Positions 52,122 through 61,712 are shown, counted from the stretch's first letter. The stretch: 64,000 bases of DNA from Porphyrobacter sp. (GCA_017744315.1 JAGIBN010000008.1:1-64000), one strand, 5' to 3'. Translations and numbers: made by a program. The notes: generated from the letters alone by a model not told the origin.

Positions 52122-52850
52122 TCAGAACCACCGCTGTCGCCAACGGTATATTCCAGCAGTCGGCTGTCCGTTTTCGTCAAGGCGCGGGCGAAACACGAAA
52201 CGCTCGGTCGCGAGGCGGCATGTCAGGCCATCTGCCTCGGGATCAGGGCTCGGGTCGGTGACCCGGCAAGCCGTGACTCTGCCGTTCGGGCCCACCGTGA
52301 GCTCAATTACGACATCGTGCCCGCGGCGAACCTGGCGGCCGCCCGGCGGGGTGGGATAATCGCGGGCATCGTCGATAGCGCCGGAGATCAATTGCAGCGG
52401 ACGCGCTCCGCTACCTTGCCCGCTTCCGGAGAGGCCCGAGCCAGTTCCGGTTCCCTGGCCGCCCGCGCCAGTGCCCTGCCCCTGCACGCCGCCGCCTGAG
52501 CTGTCGGCTGTCCCCGAAGCGACCGGTGCCGGGATTGCTCGCTGAACCGGAGCGGGTGGAGGCTCTGCCTCGCGCGGCGTTTCTCTGGGAGCTTCCTCGC
52601 CGTGTTCGCCTGCATCGGTTTTACTCTCGGGCTCTGGCGAGGGTGCCGGTTCGGCGGGAGCCACGATCTGTACCGTGATCAATGAGGTCGCCTTTTCGAC
52701 CGCGGCCGCGGTGAACTGAGGGGCGAACACGCGCACCAAAGCTGCCAATGCCGCGAGGTGAAGCAACGCCACCAAAGCCAGTGTGCTCCATCGCGAGCGT
52801 TCGGAAGGCCGATAGCCTGGACCGGGCCCCGCTCTGTCGCGCGTCACCAT
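52122..52850 (-). CDS. TonB-like energy transducer
   Basis: 242 residues: N-terminal membrane anchor (ALVALLHLAALAALVRVF, about 24-42), a Pro/Glu-rich then Gly/Ser/Thr-rich spanning region (60-155), and a C-terminal TonB-type domain (VVIELTVGPNGRVTACRVTDPSPDPEADGLTCRLATERFVFRP). It would couple proton-motive force to outer-membrane receptors such as the one at 26-28 kb. No exbBD nearby. 20 bases after the Crp/Fnr gene. Confidence 0.85.
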   Translation of the reverse strand: MVTRDRAGPGPGYRPSERSRWSTLALVALLHLAALAALVRVFAPQFTAAAVEKATSLITVQIVAPAEPAPSPEPESKTDAGEHGEEAPRETPREAEPPPAPVQRAIPAPVASGTADSSGGGVQGQGTGAGGQGTGTGSGLSGSGQGSGARPLQLISGAIDDARDYPTPPGGRQVRRGHDVVIELTVGPNGRVTACRVTDPSPDPEADGLTCRLATERFVFRPRLDENGQPTAGIYRWRQRWF

Positions 52851-52870
52851 GTCACGCCTTTCCGGTGCGC

Positions 52871-53638
52871 TCACGGCTTCGAGAGTTCTCCGCCCACCCG
52901 AAGCTTGCCTTGTCCGTAGAGATAATCCGGATCGAACCTGGCATAGGCCTCCAACTGGGCGCGGTCCTGGACATAGACCGTCCCGCGCCGGAATTCGGCG
53001 ATGCCCTCCTTCTTCAAGAGCGCCAGCGCACGGTTCATGTGGATCGCCGTCGTGCCGCACATGTCTGCCAGGTCTGCCTGGATCAGAGGCGTGCGCAGTC
53101 CGTCCTTCCGGCCCAGGCCGACCAGGTCCAGCCGATGCCAAAGTTCGGCAAAGACGTGCGCAACCCTTCGTGGCGCCGGCAGCTCTTGCAGCTTGAGGAT
53201 CCACTGGCGGTGGATTGCCGCGTCCATCAGGGTGGAAAACCACATCAGTCGAGTGAGGTGCGGGTACTGCTGGGTTATCTCAACCAGCTTCGTGTGGCTC
53301 ACATAGCCCACAAGCGAATTGCCCACGGTCACAAGATCATGGTCGAGCCGCTTCAGAGCGAAGCCATGCAGGTCAGCGAAGTCGCCGGGCACATGCATGC
53401 CGACCACGTGGCGCTGCCCATCCTGGCGGATAACCCGCAGCATGTGACCTTCGATCAGCAGAGTCGACCGTTCGGCCAGCTGGCCGCGTTCGATCAGCGT
53501 GGTGGACCGGGGGAAGCGCTCGGTATCCTCGACGAGCGATTCGACGAGTCCCTTCTCTTCCGCAGTCATCGCGTGGCGCAGGCGACCCAATAGAAAGCGC
53601 CCCGTCAGCGGGTATTTATCGACCTCTGAACTCCCCAT
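52871..53638 (-). CDS. Crp/Fnr-family transcriptional regulator
   Basis: 255 residues: a cyclic-nucleotide-like sensor barrel (RGQLAERSTLLIEGHMLRVIRQDGQRHVVGMHVPGDFADLHGFAL), a dimer helix, and a winged helix-turn-helix (LADMCGTTAIHMNRALALLKKEGI). It lacks the N-terminal Fe-S cysteines of FNR, so oxygen sensing by a cluster is unlikely. Probably co-transcribed with the TonB-like gene. Ligand unknown. Confidence 0.9.
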   Translation of the reverse strand: MGSSEVDKYPLTGRFLLGRLRHAMTAEEKGLVESLVEDTERFPRSTTLIERGQLAERSTLLIEGHMLRVIRQDGQRHVVGMHVPGDFADLHGFALKRLDHDLVTVGNSLVGYVSHTKLVEITQQYPHLTRLMWFSTLMDAAIHRQWILKLQELPAPRRVAHVFAELWHRLDLVGLGRKDGLRTPLIQADLADMCGTTAIHMNRALALLKKEGIAEFRRGTVYVQDRAQLEAYARFDPDYLYGQGKLRVGGELSKP

Positions 53639-53717
53639 GGTTGGGGAATTAACTTATGACGGTATTGTTCCGCCGGATGGCGGATTGCGTGACCTCAATG
53701 CCGGCGATTGGGACCGC

Positions 53718-54212
53718 TTAGCGCTCCTGAATGCCGAGCAATTCGATCTTGAACAGCAGTGTGGCACCGCCAGGAATGGGACCGCGGCCAATCGGCCCGT
53801 ATGCGAGCGTTGAAGGCGTCGCGATCTCGATCGTGTCGCCCACGCCCATCTCAGGCACGGCCATCTGCCACGCCGGGATTAGCGCCTGCAGCGGGAACGT
53901 CGCTGGCTGGCGGCGCTTGTACGAGCTGTCGAACTCGGTCCCATCGACCAACGTCCCGGCATAGTGAAGCGTGACCACGTCCTGCACTGTCGGGTGCTTG
54001 CCCGAGCCGTCACCCGCCACTCGACGCCACAGGAGGCCGCCGGGCAGCCACTGCCACCCGTCGCTGGCCTGGCGGCTCGCGAGGGCGATCATCTGCTGGT
54101 TGTGCCAGGCCGCATCCTGCGAGGGGCCTCCGGCTTCCTCCTGCGCAACAGCGCCGGTTGCGAAGCCAAAGACCAGGACTGCGGCAAGAGCCGACATACG
54201 CGTGCGATTCAC
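53718..54212 (-). CDS. Periplasmic FKBP-type peptidyl-prolyl isomerase
   Basis: 164 residues from GTG 54212, supported by GAGG seven bases upstream and a signal peptide ending in GAVAQ. The FKBP domain (about 65-160) contains VTLHYAGTLVDGTEFDSSYKRRQPATFPLQALIPAWQ and TLAYGPIGRGPIPGGATLLFKIELL. It speeds proline isomerisation of exported proteins. Confidence 0.9.
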   Translation of the reverse strand: MNRTRMSALAAVLVFGFATGAVAQEEAGGPSQDAAWHNQQMIALASRQASDGWQWLPGGLLWRRVAGDGSGKHPTVQDVVTLHYAGTLVDGTEFDSSYKRRQPATFPLQALIPAWQMAVPEMGVGDTIEIATPSTLAYGPIGRGPIPGGATLLFKIELLGIQER

Positions 54213-54440
54213 GGGAATACCTCGTGTGCAGGGAGACTGATCGGAAGACGCCTTGAGCGCCGCCCGATCATCGAGCCATAGTTCCCCGCATGTTCGAAAA
54301 CTAGCGGATTCTTGGACCGCCTCGGCGGTGTGACCGCTCCGCGTTTTCGCCCGATTCAATCCCGTCCATCGGGCCAATACCTGAGGTGCGAGCCCCCCAC
54401 CTTCAGCGGTATGATGCAGCGCTCGGCAAAGGAGAGACAC

Positions 54441-54704
54441 ATGGTCAGAAGAAGAAGCCTGATTGGGCGGGCAGCGGGCACCGCGGCGCGCACCGCGGTG
54501 ATCGCCGGAACTGCCACGGCAGTCTCGAACAAGGTCGCCGCCCGCCAAGGCGTTCCCAGCGCCCCCCCGGCCGAACCCCAGGCAGCGCCCGCGGGCCTGT
54601 CCAGCGAAGCGATGGAGCAACTCAAGCAACTCGCGGAAATGCGCGATTCCGGCATTCTGACCGACGAGGAATTCGCCACGCAGAAGGCCCGGATACTCAG
54701 CTGA
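54441..54704 (+). CDS. SHOCT-domain protein
   Basis: 87 residues. A basic start MVRRRSLIGRAAGTAARTAVIAGTATAVSNKV precedes an Ala/Pro linker and a C-terminal SHOCT motif (QLKQLAEMRDSGILTDEEFATQKARIL). ATG 54441 is preceded by AAAGGAGA. SHOCT motifs mediate oligomerisation or membrane association; role unknown. Divergent from the FKBP gene across a 228-bp gap in which I see no further gene. Confidence 0.82.
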   Translation: MVRRRSLIGRAAGTAARTAVIAGTATAVSNKVAARQGVPSAPPAEPQAAPAGLSSEAMEQLKQLAEMRDSGILTDEEFATQKARILS

Positions 54705-54803
54705 GGCAGAAGCTGGAGAGGCAAACTCGGCCGACGCATGCGATTTGCCCGGCCCCGCCGCCCTTCGTGCTAACGCAGCGACGGCGGGACCGATTTCCCG
54801 ATA

Positions 54804-56348
54804 TTAAGTCGACCCGAGCATGCGACGAAACTTGAAGTCGCTTTCATGTTCGTATTCGACTTGGATCCCGCGCCGGTGCTTGCGGGCGACCCATTCCGAG
54901 ATCAGCTCGGCGCACGTGTGATCGAGGCAGGCGACGTCCTTGAAGCGGATGCGGACGTTTCGGTCTTCCGGAATGGCGTCGAGCTGCTTTGCCAGCTTCG
55001 GCAAATTCAGGCACGTCGCGGCCCCGGAAACCTCGACTTCCGCGACTTCTCCTTCGCTTCCGTCTCTGAGGTGAAGCTTGAGGTTGCGTACATAGGGGGC
55101 CAGCTCAAGCAGCGAGAAGGCCAGGCCAACGAGGACGCCGGTCAGCAGGTCGGTCGTTACCACCATGACGAAAGTCAGGGCCCAGACCGCCGCAGGAAAC
55201 GGGCCGTACTGGTGGAACAGATGCTTGGCATGCGCGAGGCTGACGAGCCTCCAACCGGTCACGACCAGGACGCCGGCCAGGGCAGCCGTCGGCATCTCGC
55301 GCAGAAGCCAGGGCAGAAGCGCGATGAAGCCGAGAATCCAGACGCCGTGCAGAATGGCTGACAACCGTGTCACCGCGCCCGCCTGGACATTGGCCGAACT
55401 GCGGACGATGACGCCGGTCATCGGCAGGCCGCCGAGGAAGCCGCAGGCCATGTTGCCGACGCCTTGGGCGACAAGCTCCTTGTTGTAGCGCGTTCGCGGG
55501 CCGTCGTGCATGCGATCGACCGCTGCCGCCGACAGCAAGGTCTCTGCGCTGGCGACGAAGGCGATGATGGCGGCGCTGATGAGAATCTGCGCTTCCCCGA
55601 GACGCGACAGATCGGCCCATCCCAGCATATTCAGCGCATCGGTGATCGAATCCGGCACCATCACCCGCTTCACGTCGGAATCCAGCACGAACGCGAGCAG
55701 AGTGGCGACCACAACGCCTACCAAGGCTCCGGGCATCAGTCGAAGCTGGCGCGGCCGCCATCGTTCCCATGCCAGGAACGTGATGATGGTGATGCCACCC
55801 AGGGCAAGGGCTGCTTCCATTGAGCCCATGCCGCTGGGCGAAAGCTCGAAGAACGCTCCCGGTATGGCCGCCAGGTTGGCCAGGCCGCTGGGCAGCGGAT
55901 TGCGGTCGAGCAGTACGTGTAGCTGGCTCAGCACGATCAGCAGGCCGATGCCCGCGAGCATGCCGTGCACGACGGCGGGCGATATCGAGCGGAACCAGTG
56001 TCCGATGCGAAGCGCGCCCGCTGCGATCTGCATCGCCCCCGCGAGCAGGATGATGAGACCCAGCGCGACCACGCCTTGCTCCTGCACGATCTCGAAGACG
56101 AGCACCGCGAGGCCGGCAGCCGGACCGCTGACCTGCAGTGGCGAGCCCGCCAGCAGCCCGACCAGGATCCCGCCGACGATGCCGGTCACGAGGCCCGCCT
56201 CGGGCGGGAGGCCCGAGGCCATGGCGATCCCCATGCACAACGGCAACGCGACGAGGAAGACGACCAGCGAGGCGATAAAGTCCCGGCCCAGGCTGGCGGG
56301 CAGCCAGCCCTTGAGGCCACCGGTCGACGGCGAGGCCAGGGTGCTCAT
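54804..56348 (-). CDS. SulP-family anion transporter with STAS domain
   Basis: 514 residues: about 11-12 membrane helices (residues 25-405), including the SulP motif region SGPAAGLAVLVFEIV, AETLLSAAAVDRMHDGPRTRYNKEL and GGLPMTGVIVRSSANVQAGAVTRLS. A C-terminal STAS domain (about 425-510) has FKDVACLDHTCAELISEW. Start overlaps the stop of the beta-carbonic anhydrase gene (ATGA), so bicarbonate rather than sulfate is the favoured substrate. Confidence 0.93.
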   Translation of the reverse strand: MSTLASPSTGGLKGWLPASLGRDFIASLVVFLVALPLCMGIAMASGLPPEAGLVTGIVGGILVGLLAGSPLQVSGPAAGLAVLVFEIVQEQGVVALGLIILLAGAMQIAAGALRIGHWFRSISPAVVHGMLAGIGLLIVLSQLHVLLDRNPLPSGLANLAAIPGAFFELSPSGMGSMEAALALGGITIITFLAWERWRPRQLRLMPGALVGVVVATLLAFVLDSDVKRVMVPDSITDALNMLGWADLSRLGEAQILISAAIIAFVASAETLLSAAAVDRMHDGPRTRYNKELVAQGVGNMACGFLGGLPMTGVIVRSSANVQAGAVTRLSAILHGVWILGFIALLPWLLREMPTAALAGVLVVTGWRLVSLAHAKHLFHQYGPFPAAVWALTFVMVVTTDLLTGVLVGLAFSLLELAPYVRNLKLHLRDGSEGEVAEVEVSGAATCLNLPKLAKQLDAIPEDRNVRIRFKDVACLDHTCAELISEWVARKHRRGIQVEYEHESDFKFRRMLGST

Positions 56349-57037
56349 TGCGCGGCTGCCCAGCGGGTCTCGGGAGCCGCAGCCTCGCGGGCCGAAATGG
56401 CGACCGGCAGCGGGTCGTTGCCCGTGACGGCCGCGAACCGCCCGGTCGCGCCGTCGAGCGCCCAGATCGTGCCGTTCTCGATCTCGAAGAACCAGCCGTG
56501 GAGTGAGAGCTCACCTTGGGCGAGCGCGGCCGCCACCGACGGATGCGTGCGCAAGTGGTGGATCTGCGTGACCACGTTCTCCATGGCCAGCGCCCGGACC
56601 TTGGCGGCCTCCTCGAGCGAGGGGTACGCGGCGCTCACGACGCACTCAGCGGCATGCGCGTGGCGCAGCCAGGTCGCCACGTTGGGCATCTCGGCCAGCT
56701 TTTCCGGGTGCAGGAACGCCTTCATCGCGCCGCAGTCCGAGTGCCCACAGACGACGATGTCGCGCACCTTGAGCGCCATCACCGCATATTCAACCGCCGA
56801 AGAGACGCCGCCATTGGCCTGGGAGAACGGCGGGACGATGTTACCGGCGTTGCGGCACACGAACAGGTCGCCGGGGCGAGCCTGAGTGATGAGTTCGGGC
56901 ACCACGCGCGAATCCGCGCAAGAGATCATCAGTGCCTTGGGCTCCTGGCCCTGGCGTGCGAGGCTTTGGTAGAGCGCGCTTTCCCGCTCGAAGATTTCGC
57001 CGCGGAAGCGGCCCGCGCGATCGAGGATATTGTCCAC
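56345..57037 (-). CDS. Beta-class carbonic anhydrase
   Basis: 230 residues with the zinc and catalytic residues of beta-carbonic anhydrases: Cys40, Asp42 and Arg44 in SCADSRVVPE, His99 and Cys102 in GHSDCGAM. Interconverts CO2 and bicarbonate. Translationally coupled with the SulP gene; together they would import and hydrate/dehydrate inorganic carbon. 112 bases downstream of a kinase gene. Confidence 0.95.
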   Translation of the reverse strand: MDNILDRAGRFRGEIFERESALYQSLARQGQEPKALMISCADSRVVPELITQARPGDLFVCRNAGNIVPPFSQANGGVSSAVEYAVMALKVRDIVVCGHSDCGAMKAFLHPEKLAEMPNVATWLRHAHAAECVVSAAYPSLEEAAKVRALAMENVVTQIHHLRTHPSVAAALAQGELSLHGWFFEIENGTIWALDGATGRFAAVTGNDPLPVAISAREAAAPETRWAAAQ

Positions 57038-57149
57038 GTCTGTCCTTTCCGGAAAACTGGGCCTCCCCGACCACCTGAGGGTGGGGCGGGACGAGGCCGA
57101 TGCCGAAATGGATATCGACGTGGCTTTGCTGCAGTGCAGCCGAAGCGTT

Positions 57150-58481
57150 TCAAATTGTTGCGGTTGGCTGCCTGGCGTGCGGGAAGAACATCTCGGCCCT
57201 GAGCCCGGTGGGCTGGCGATTGCCTAGTCTCAGCTCGCCCCCTTCGCGCTGCACGATGTCATGCACGATCGACAAGCCGAGACCCATGCCTTCGGTATTG
57301 CGAGGCCGCGCGAACTCGAGCCGGCGGAACGGCTCCAGCGCTTCTGCCAGCTGCTCCTCCGGTATCCCGGGGCCGTCGTCCTCCACGGCCAAGTGGATAC
57401 CGTCGGGAGAGGTTCTCAGCTCGATGCAGGCGCGATCGCCATAGTGCAGCGCGTTGTCGACCAAATTGCCGAGGGCGCGCTTGATGCGCAGCGGGCACAT
57501 CCGAATGTGGAGCGAGTCCGGACCGGCATACTCGACCGGTCGGCCAAGATCAGCGGCATCGTCTGCTACGGTCATAGCGAGTGAGGCAAGGTCGATATTG
57601 CTCGGCTCTTCCGCGTCTGTGACGCCTGCAAGATAGGCGAGGACGGAGTCGAGCATGCGCTCCATCTCGTGAATGTCCTTGTCGATCGCGACCTGCAGCA
57701 TCTCGTCGTCGATCAGCTCCGACCTTAGGCGCAACCGCGCAAGCGGCGTTCGCAGGTCATGGCTCATCGCCGCCAGCGCGCGTGTCCGGCTGGCGATCAG
57801 CTCCGCGACGCGCATCTGCATGGCGTTGAAGGCGCGGGCGAGCGTGCGCAGGTCCTGCGGTCCCCGCTCGGCGAGCAGCACGGGCTGTCCATGGCCGGCG
57901 GCATCGGCCGCATCTGCGAGGTGCCGCAAGGGAGAACCCAGCGCCCGGATGACTAGCGCGGCCGCAATGAGCACGCCGACGATGAGCAGGGCGAGCGACA
58001 GCGACGAAAGATAGAAGCTCTCCCACTGGCTGCGCATGCGGGTGGCGAACTGAACGTAGCTGCCGTCCTCAAGCCGGATCGAGCCGACGATACGCTGCTC
58101 GTCGCCGGGATCGAACGCGAGCTGGATCTCGCGTTCGGCCAGTTGTTCCTCCCAGGCGGTCATGATCGAGTACACTTCGCGCAGCTCGCTGCGGTGAGAC
58201 CTCTGGTCGGCGACCGGCACCGCGCGCCAGCCGATCTTGACGTGATCCGAGGAAAGCTGCCCGACGAGGGCGCTTCGGCCACCGGGCTGGGTACCGTCGA
58301 GCACCCGGTCGGCGACGACAAGCTGCTCGGCAAGGTTTCGCGCGCTTTCTTCGCGCGAGGCCGAGGTGTCGAAATACTGATAGAGCAGTGCGCTCCCGAG
58401 GAACTCGAGCACGATCGCCGCCAGGAGTACGGCCATCACTCGGCCCATCAGACCGTCAGGCCAGATGTGGCCCCGGGTCAA
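57150..58481 (-). CDS. Membrane sensor histidine kinase (EnvZ-like layout)
   Basis: 443 residues: membrane helix at about 13-35, a periplasmic loop, a second helix (LSLALLIVGVLIAAALVIRAL), HAMP, HisKA with phospho-His241 (SHDLRTPLARL) and HATPase with DNALHYG, EDDGPGIP and GMGLGLSIV. ATG overlaps the response-regulator stop (ATGA). Compact EnvZ-like arrangement; stimulus unknown. Confidence 0.92.
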   Translation of the reverse strand: MTRGHIWPDGLMGRVMAVLLAAIVLEFLGSALLYQYFDTSASREESARNLAEQLVVADRVLDGTQPGGRSALVGQLSSDHVKIGWRAVPVADQRSHRSELREVYSIMTAWEEQLAEREIQLAFDPGDEQRIVGSIRLEDGSYVQFATRMRSQWESFYLSSLSLALLIVGVLIAAALVIRALGSPLRHLADAADAAGHGQPVLLAERGPQDLRTLARAFNAMQMRVAELIASRTRALAAMSHDLRTPLARLRLRSELIDDEMLQVAIDKDIHEMERMLDSVLAYLAGVTDAEEPSNIDLASLAMTVADDAADLGRPVEYAGPDSLHIRMCPLRIKRALGNLVDNALHYGDRACIELRTSPDGIHLAVEDDGPGIPEEQLAEALEPFRRLEFARPRNTEGMGLGLSIVHDIVQREGGELRLGNRQPTGLRAEMFFPHARQPTATI

Positions 58482-59224
58482 AGGCGTTCCACGGCCGCCG
58501 CGAACATGTATCCTGTGCCGCGCATGGTCCGGATGAGCGCGGTCCCGCCCTCGTCCTGTGCAAACTTGCGGCGAAGCCGGCTCACTAGGACGTCGATGCT
58601 GCGGTCCGAGGCGTCTCCCAGCCGCGTGCGCGACAACTCCAGCAGGCGCTCGCGGCCGATCACCCGCTGCGGATTGTCGAGCAGGACCACCAGCAACCCG
58701 TACTCCGCGCCGGACAGCTCGACCCGCGCACCCTTCGGGGAGGTCAGCTCGTGCTTGCGCAGATCCAGGCTCCAGCCCGCAAAGCGCAGCAGGCCTTGCA
58801 GGTTCGAGGGCTGCAGCCAGTCAGGCTCGCGTCGGCGGAGCACCGCTCGAACGCGCGCGATGAGCTCCTTGGTGCTGAACGGCTTGGGCACGTAGTCGTC
58901 GGCGCCAAGCTCCAGGCCCAGTACCCTGTCGGTTTCCTCGGTGCGCGCGCTCAGCATGATGATGGGGACAGTGCTGTCGCGCCGGATCGTCCGGCAGATG
59001 TCGAGCCCACTGGTGCCGGGCAACATGACGTCGAGAAGCACCAGATCCACCGGCACTTCGTCCAGTACTCGCCAGGCTTCCGGGGCGGACTGTGCCGGCA
59101 CCGTCTTGAACCCATGTTCCTGCAAGCGACGGCCGAGCAGCACTCGCAGTTGCGGATCGTCCTCGACGATCAAGATGGTCTGCTGCTGCATGGAAACGCT
59201 GCTGTTCAAACTCTGGAAGTTCAT
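58478..59224 (-). CDS. OmpR-family response regulator
   Basis: 248 residues. Receiver domain with EDD, phosphoacceptor Asp65 (LLDVMLPG) and KPFS; winged helix ending RSIDVLVSRLRRKF and GTGYMF. Start ATG 59224 is backed by GAAGG five bases upstream; a shorter start at 59191 is possible. Upstream of and coupled to the kinase, and colinear with carbonic anhydrase-SulP, which may be its target. Confidence 0.92.
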   Translation of the reverse strand: MNFQSLNSSVSMQQQTILIVEDDPQLRVLLGRRLQEHGFKTVPAQSAPEAWRVLDEVPVDLVLLDVMLPGTSGLDICRTIRRDSTVPIIMLSARTEETDRVLGLELGADDYVPKPFSTKELIARVRAVLRRREPDWLQPSNLQGLLRFAGWSLDLRKHELTSPKGARVELSGAEYGLLVVLLDNPQRVIGRERLLELSRTRLGDASDRSIDVLVSRLRRKFAQDEGGTALIRTMRGTGYMFAAAVERL

Positions 59225-59369
59225 TGGTACCTTCGGCTCCGCGCCAGCACGCGGACATGCCATCATATAAGTGGTTTCTGACATTGCGGCTACCCTCGCG
59301 ACCGTGACGCAGGGGCGGTCCGCCTCGCCGGCACGCTACCGGCGAGGCCCGTTTCAATCATTCGAGGGT

Positions 59370-59822
59370 TCAGCGCGAGGCCTCGCGGTCCAGCGCTGCG
59401 AAGCTCGCCATTTCGGATTGCAGCCTTGGTTCGTCGCTCGCGGCGGCTTCGGCGAGATGGGCCCGCACCTTGCTGGAATTGGGGTCAAGCACCGCCGCCT
59501 GGTTGCGCTCGAGATATGCGCAGTGGCCTTGCTGCAAGCCCTCGGCGACCATCGGTTCGCCCACAGTCCGGGTCAGGGCGTCGATTGTGCGGCCGGAGGC
59601 ATCGGCGAACTTCCGCTCAACCTGGACCTCGGCCCTCCAGAAACAGCCTGACGGGCCACGCGGCCCCACGCCGCTCTGGCGCAGCGTCATTGTAGTCTTC
59701 GGTTCATAAGTGACCGACATCGTCGCCCCTTCATAGGTCAGCGCGGTCTCATGGGCGACGCGCGCAGCGGCCGGCGCAGCCAACAGCACACCAGAAAAAG
59801 CAAGCAACGACAGGAACTTCAT
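59370..59822 (-). CDS. Exported protein of unknown function
   Basis: 150 residues with a Sec signal peptide (MKFLSLLAFSGVLLAAPAAA). The mature part has two Cys (GCFWRAEV, GHCAYLERN) that could form a disulfide in the periplasm, and VSVTYEPKTTMTLRQSG-like beta segments. I do not recognise a family. Stand-alone gene. Confidence 0.65.
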   Translation of the reverse strand: MKFLSLLAFSGVLLAAPAAARVAHETALTYEGATMSVTYEPKTTMTLRQSGVGPRGPSGCFWRAEVQVERKFADASGRTIDALTRTVGEPMVAEGLQQGHCAYLERNQAAVLDPNSSKVRAHLAEAAASDEPRLQSEMASFAALDREASR

Positions 59823-60127
59823 TTAGGGACTCCCGCAATGATCGGCACACGATCTCAATTGGATGGCGTCCGATAACGGGCCCGTGTTTCCCGCCGCGCA
59901 CGGGATTGTAACAAAGCGTTGCGGCCTCCAGGGCGGCGCGCATCGCCGCCAGCCGGGATCCGCCAGCAACACTTTGTCACGGCGCCGAAGAACGGCAGCA
60001 TCAATGCCTGGCTAGAAAGGCGCTGTCCCGGCGGACGTTCGAGCAGCCCTCTCCCCCATCCCGGCTGAAAATAGCGATGCGGCGCCCGGACGCAGGAGGA
60101 ACATTCTCAAACTTATGAGGGTGTTCA
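59823..60127. other. 305-bp gap upstream of the TorF-like porin gene
   Basis: No ORF with coding character. It would hold promoters for the exported-protein gene (left) and the porin gene (right). I see GATTGTAACAAAGCG near 59904-59918 and CACTTTGTCAC at 59970-59980; the TTTGTCAC core recurs at 60986 upstream of the next gene. GAGGG lies just before the porin ATG. Confidence 0.5.
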
Positions 60128-60931
60128 ATGAAGATGATGATTGCCGTAGTCGCGCTGGCGGCTGCTACTCCCGCGCTCGCCCAGGCGTCGCCTCCCGGGG
60201 AGTTCGAAGCGGCCGCCAGTGCTTCACTCGTCAGCGACTATCGCTTTCGGGGCGTATCACAGACGGACAAGGAAATGGCCGTGCAGGCCGGCATGTCCGT
60301 CACTCACCAATCCGGCGCCTATGCAGGCGTCTGGGGCTCCAACCTCGCCGGCTGGGGTACCTTTGGCGGAGCGAACATGGAGCTCGATCTCTACGGCGGC
60401 TACGCTGTCGAGGTCGGCGCGGTGAAAGTCGACGTAGGCCTGACCTGGTACATGTACCCGGGCGGCGCAGATAAGACCGATTTTGCCGAGCCCTATGTGA
60501 AGCTCAGCACCACGGTCGGACCGGCGAACTTGCTTGCCGGCGTGGCCTACGCGCCGAAGCAGGAAGCGCTCGGAAATTTTTCGAACACACCGCAAAGTCG
60601 CGGGCAGAGTGAGGACAATCTCTATCTGTGGACCGACGCGAACGCGGGGGTTCCCGGGACGCCGCTCACCCTCAAGGCCCACGTCGGCTACTCCAACGGC
60701 AACCCGGGGTTGGGACCCAACGGCACCAGCCTTACGCCTACAGGCGAGTACTGGGACTGGTCGCTGGGCGGCGAGGCCGTGTTCGGTCCGCTGACCTTGG
60801 GCGTGAGCTACGTAGACACGGACATCTCGCGCGCGAATTCCGCCTATCTCCTACCCAACTTCTCGTCATCCAAAGACGGTTCATCGATCGCGGGTGGGAC
60901 CGTGGTTTTCGCAGTGAGCGCCAGCTTCTGA
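60128..60931 (+). CDS. TorF-family putative porin
   Basis: 267 residues with a signal peptide ending in ALAQA. The TorF/Gcw_chp pattern is present: SLVSDYRFRGVSQTDKEMAVQAGMSVTHQSG, YAGVWGSNLAGW, MELDLYGGYAVEVG, and repeated amphipathic strands with a terminal Phe (AVSASF). An outer-membrane beta-barrel of unknown substrate. Confidence 0.9.
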   Translation: MKMMIAVVALAAATPALAQASPPGEFEAAASASLVSDYRFRGVSQTDKEMAVQAGMSVTHQSGAYAGVWGSNLAGWGTFGGANMELDLYGGYAVEVGAVKVDVGLTWYMYPGGADKTDFAEPYVKLSTTVGPANLLAGVAYAPKQEALGNFSNTPQSRGQSEDNLYLWTDANAGVPGTPLTLKAHVGYSNGNPGLGPNGTSLTPTGEYWDWSLGGEAVFGPLTLGVSYVDTDISRANSAYLLPNFSSSKDGSSIAGGTVVFAVSASF

Positions 60932-61073
60932 CCCGGTGCCGGGGCGCCTGCCAACCGCGCCCCGGCCCACTTCGCGCCGGAAACGTTTTGTCACACGAAA
61001 GACCCGATCGTGAAATCCTGGCGGGCTACGCCCTCTGCAGAGGCAATGGTGCCGGCATCATCAGGACGTGACC

Positions 61074-61709
61074 GTGAAAAACAGAACCAGATTGGCCTTC
61101 CTCGCCATCGTCGGCCCTTTGACCCTCGCTACGCCCGCAACCGCGCGCGAGCGGTTGCCCAGCAGCCTGGCACAGCTTTCGCCCAATGACTTCGCCAGCC
61201 GTGTCCGGATCATCGATGACCCGCTAGAGCCCGTGATCATCCTGTCGTCGCAGGATGGCTACAAGCGCAGCCGATCGATCGGAGGCGCACGTGCCGACGA
61301 CGTCTACCTTCAGGCTCTAATCAATCGCGAGACGGGCCAGGTCTCGTGGCAAGTCTGGCACGAGCTCAGCATGACTAGCGAGCGCAAGCTCGATTCAGTG
61401 GAGTATAGGGGTGACAGCGGCACGCTCCAAAAGTCCGGATTCCTGGCGATGGAAGATTGGCTCGACCAGTGTCCCCCGACCGATGGGATCGGCAGCTGCA
61501 ATCACGTCGTCCGCATCGCCTTTGAGCTGCCGGATCGCACCCTGCGCGAAATTGCGGACGCCTATCGCCCGGGAGAGCGGACTGGCTGGCTTTTGCGGTT
61601 TAAGGAGATCAACGGCCAGGACATCACCAGCGGCCTCGCGCCGGCCGAAGCGGCAGGCCTGATCCTTGCACTGGAGAAGTGGAAGCGGGCTGGCGCTGCG
61701 GGCGCGTAA
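61074..61709 (+). CDS. Exported protein of unknown function
   Basis: 211 residues from GTG 61074, spaced seven bases from AGGA; a GTG at 61068 is too close to that site. Signal peptide (RLAFLAIVGPLTLATPATA) then a mostly beta domain with ILSSQDGYKRSR, VSWQVWHELSM and Cys pairs (DQCPPTDGIGSCNH). No family recognised. Hairpin and tRNA-Lys follow. Confidence 0.75.
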   Translation: MKNRTRLAFLAIVGPLTLATPATARERLPSSLAQLSPNDFASRVRIIDDPLEPVIILSSQDGYKRSRSIGGARADDVYLQALINRETGQVSWQVWHELSMTSERKLDSVEYRGDSGTLQKSGFLAMEDWLDQCPPTDGIGSCNHVVRIAFELPDRTLREIADAYRPGERTGWLLRFKEINGQDITSGLAPAEAAGLILALEKWKRAGAAGA

Positions 61710-61712
61710 GGC

